Origin: a virus | IMG/VR virus record: IMGVR_UViG_3300046010_004118 | Location: 1-32,457 of that record | Length of the DNA stretch: 32,457 bases | Strand: one strand, 5' to 3' | In this document: one piece after another, positions 31,362-32,457 of the stretch | Position numbering within the stretch: the first letter of the stretch is position 1 | Layout of the letters: the number at the start of each line of letters is the position of its first letter | Program-made: the position numbers and the translations under genes | Notes under the pieces: generated by a model | Database searches by the model: none | What the model saw: the letters and a program-made list of their open reading frames with translations, nothing else | What the model was told of the DNA's origin: nothing

Positions 31362-32457
31362 ACTCTCAAAGCCATATATCTTCCTCGGTTTGTGAATTCC
31401 TTTCTGCTATGCCAAGCCAATGCAGTTGACATCACTCCATCATCATGCAATCCAGCTGGTGCAGAATAACTCACATTCCTGGTATTCGGATTGTAAATAT
31501 AGGAAAAATTATCAAGCTCATCTATCAACCATTGCTCATTGATAATTGAGATAGCTTGTTGCTCGAATGCCACAGCCAAGTCCTCAATGATGATTGGTTT
31601 TGTTTTGGAGCTTGTCACAAATGGATGAATCAGATTCTTGCACCTTGCCTGGAGCATCTCAAAGAACACATCTCCTTGATTGTTCACCTCCACCAATGTG
31701 ATGGCATTGTATTGCTTAATCAACTCAGCAACCTTGTCAATTATCCTGGTCCATTCATCATGCCTCCATCTATCAGCCGTCACCATCTGACCATCTTGAT
31801 TGAGGATGGATAGCACAGTGTAGTCATCAGCTCGGCCAATGTCAAGACCAGCGAACATCTTTGGAGTCTTGGATGCCGAGCCAATGCACTCATGAACATT
31901 CTTGAATATACCAGATGCATTATCAATGAACTCAGCCAAATACTCTTGTCTGAACACATGATCAGGCAATGACCTCTTCCTTTCATCCAATTCTCTTGGA
32001 TCAATCATAGGATTGTCATAAGATGAATAATGAAAGTAGGCATAGCGATCATCATAGTTTGGCTGCATGCATAATCTATGAAAATGATTCTTGCCTTTTG
32101 GAGTTGAGATAAAGATAATCTTCTTTCCTTTGACCAGGACAGTTGCACTCAAGACTTCATCCCATAACTCTGGTCTGGTGAAAGCCATCTCATCCACAAC
32201 CATATAGTCAAATGTGTTACCTCTGATATTATCTGGTCTCTCACCTGAAAAGAATTCAATTGTGGAGCCAAAGCCATTCACCAATAAATCTGACCTATTG
32301 AAATTAAACAAGCCACTCTTTGCAACTGCTCTCTCAAGATCAGCGAATACTTTCTTGCCTTGCTTATAAACTGGAGTGACCCAAGCTATGCGACAGCCTT
32401 TATCATTGATAGCCCACCAAAGTAGTTGATTGATTCCAAGCAAGGTCTTGCCAAACT
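31358..32457 (-). CDS. terL: Terminase large subunit, C-terminal part and right-end copy
   Basis: Runs off the right edge and continues at 500-1. The nuclease half is clear: LDIGRADDYTVLSIL holds the first catalytic aspartate, TLVEVNNQGDVFFEML an acidic residue, and GLHDDGVMSTALAW the final D pair of the RNase H-like fold. The segment that repeats the left end contains the Walker B (VVDEMAF). The stop overlaps the chaperone ATG (ATGA). Unique sequence is 31358-32060; the rest duplicates 1-397 with 18 changes. Confidence 0.93.
   Translation of the reverse strand, partial: FGKTLLGINQLLWWAINDKGCRIAWVTPVYKQGKKVFADLERAVAKSGLFNFNRSDLLVNGFGSTIEFFSGERPDNIRGNTFDYMVVDEMAFTRPELWDEVLSATVLVKGKKIIFISTPKGKNHFHRLCMQPNYDDRYAYFHYSSYDNPMIDPRELDERKRSLPDHVFRQEYLAEFIDNASGIFKNVHECIGSASKTPKMFAGLDIGRADDYTVLSILNQDGQMVTADRWRHDEWTRIIDKVAELIKQYNAITLVEVNNQGDVFFEMLQARCKNLIHPFVTSSKTKPIIIEDLAVAFEQQAISIINEQWLIDELDNFSYIYNPNTRNVSYSAPAGLHDDGVMSTALAWHSRKEFTNRGRYMALRV
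32061..32457. repeat. Right copy of the terminal overlap
   Basis: Partner of 1-397. Identical from 32297 onward; 18 substitutions in 32061-32296, of which three remove a CpG found in the left copy. All differences but those giving two amino acid changes are silent. Confidence 0.9.

Noticed and set aside
1-32457. Lysogeny module, integrase, tRNA genes or toxin-antitoxin pair
   Set aside because: No integrase/recombinase motifs, tRNA cloverleaf or paired small toxin genes could be supported; the HTH proteins look like early regulators.

Overview
The window is essentially one complete genome of a tailed dsDNA phage. Its first and last 397 bases are near-copies (1-397 and 32061-32457), and joining them restores a full large-terminase gene, which gives a circular map of about 32.06 kb. 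A Bacteroidetes host is inferred from several signs. There are almost no Shine-Dalgarno sites; starts sit after A/T-rich leaders. The promoter-like motif TANNTTTG occurs at sensible places. Many gene families look Bacteroidetes-type: DUF3127, ERF next to a YqaJ-like nuclease, a DUF3987 primase-helicase, the EQYYNET small proteins, a TIGR02594-like lysin and the XkdF-like protease. No integrase, repressor/excisionase pair or tRNA was recognised, so the phage is probably lytic.

All genes but one lie on the minus strand and form two long transcription units. Unit 1 starts at a Bacteroidetes-type promoter near 12318-12347 and runs down to a terminator at 513-572. It carries small HTH proteins and a DnaA-domain-IV-like protein, an iteron-rich origin candidate (10424-10600), a prim-pol/DUF3987 replication protein, an array of tiny genes separated by a recurring 23-bp junction repeat (6817-7773), a recombination set (VRR-NUC-like, ERF, YqaJ-like, DUF3127), a sigma-like factor, a sugar-modification cluster (two glycosyltransferases and a WbpG/PseA-like amidotransferase) and a small terminase candidate.

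Unit 2 starts at the large terminase (1-500 joined to 31358-32060) and runs down to a terminator near 12380-12408. In transcription order it holds TerL, a tail chaperone with a probable -1 frameshift, a gp10-like protein, tail and baseplate proteins, tail fibres, the tape measure, an XkdF-like protease, a scaffold, the major capsid, a tube-like protein, the portal fused to a MuF-like tail domain, connectors and a lysis cassette. Tail genes thus precede head genes, which is unusual. The only plus-strand gene (21343-21990) is a Stealth-like glycosyltransferase candidate between tape measure and protease.

The most interesting signals are: (a) extreme CpG depletion over most of the genome, with one tail-fibre island (about 24620-25680) that escapes it; (b) a T9 slippery run in the tail chaperone with a clearly protein-like -1 frame; (c) the junction-repeat gene array; (d) the sugar amidotransferase/glycosyltransferase cluster; (e) a lysis-linked protein with an antimicrobial-peptide-like tail; (f) perfect -7 boxes placed 4-6 nt before ATG at three genes that need their own promoter. 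All functions come from reading motifs by eye; no database search was possible.
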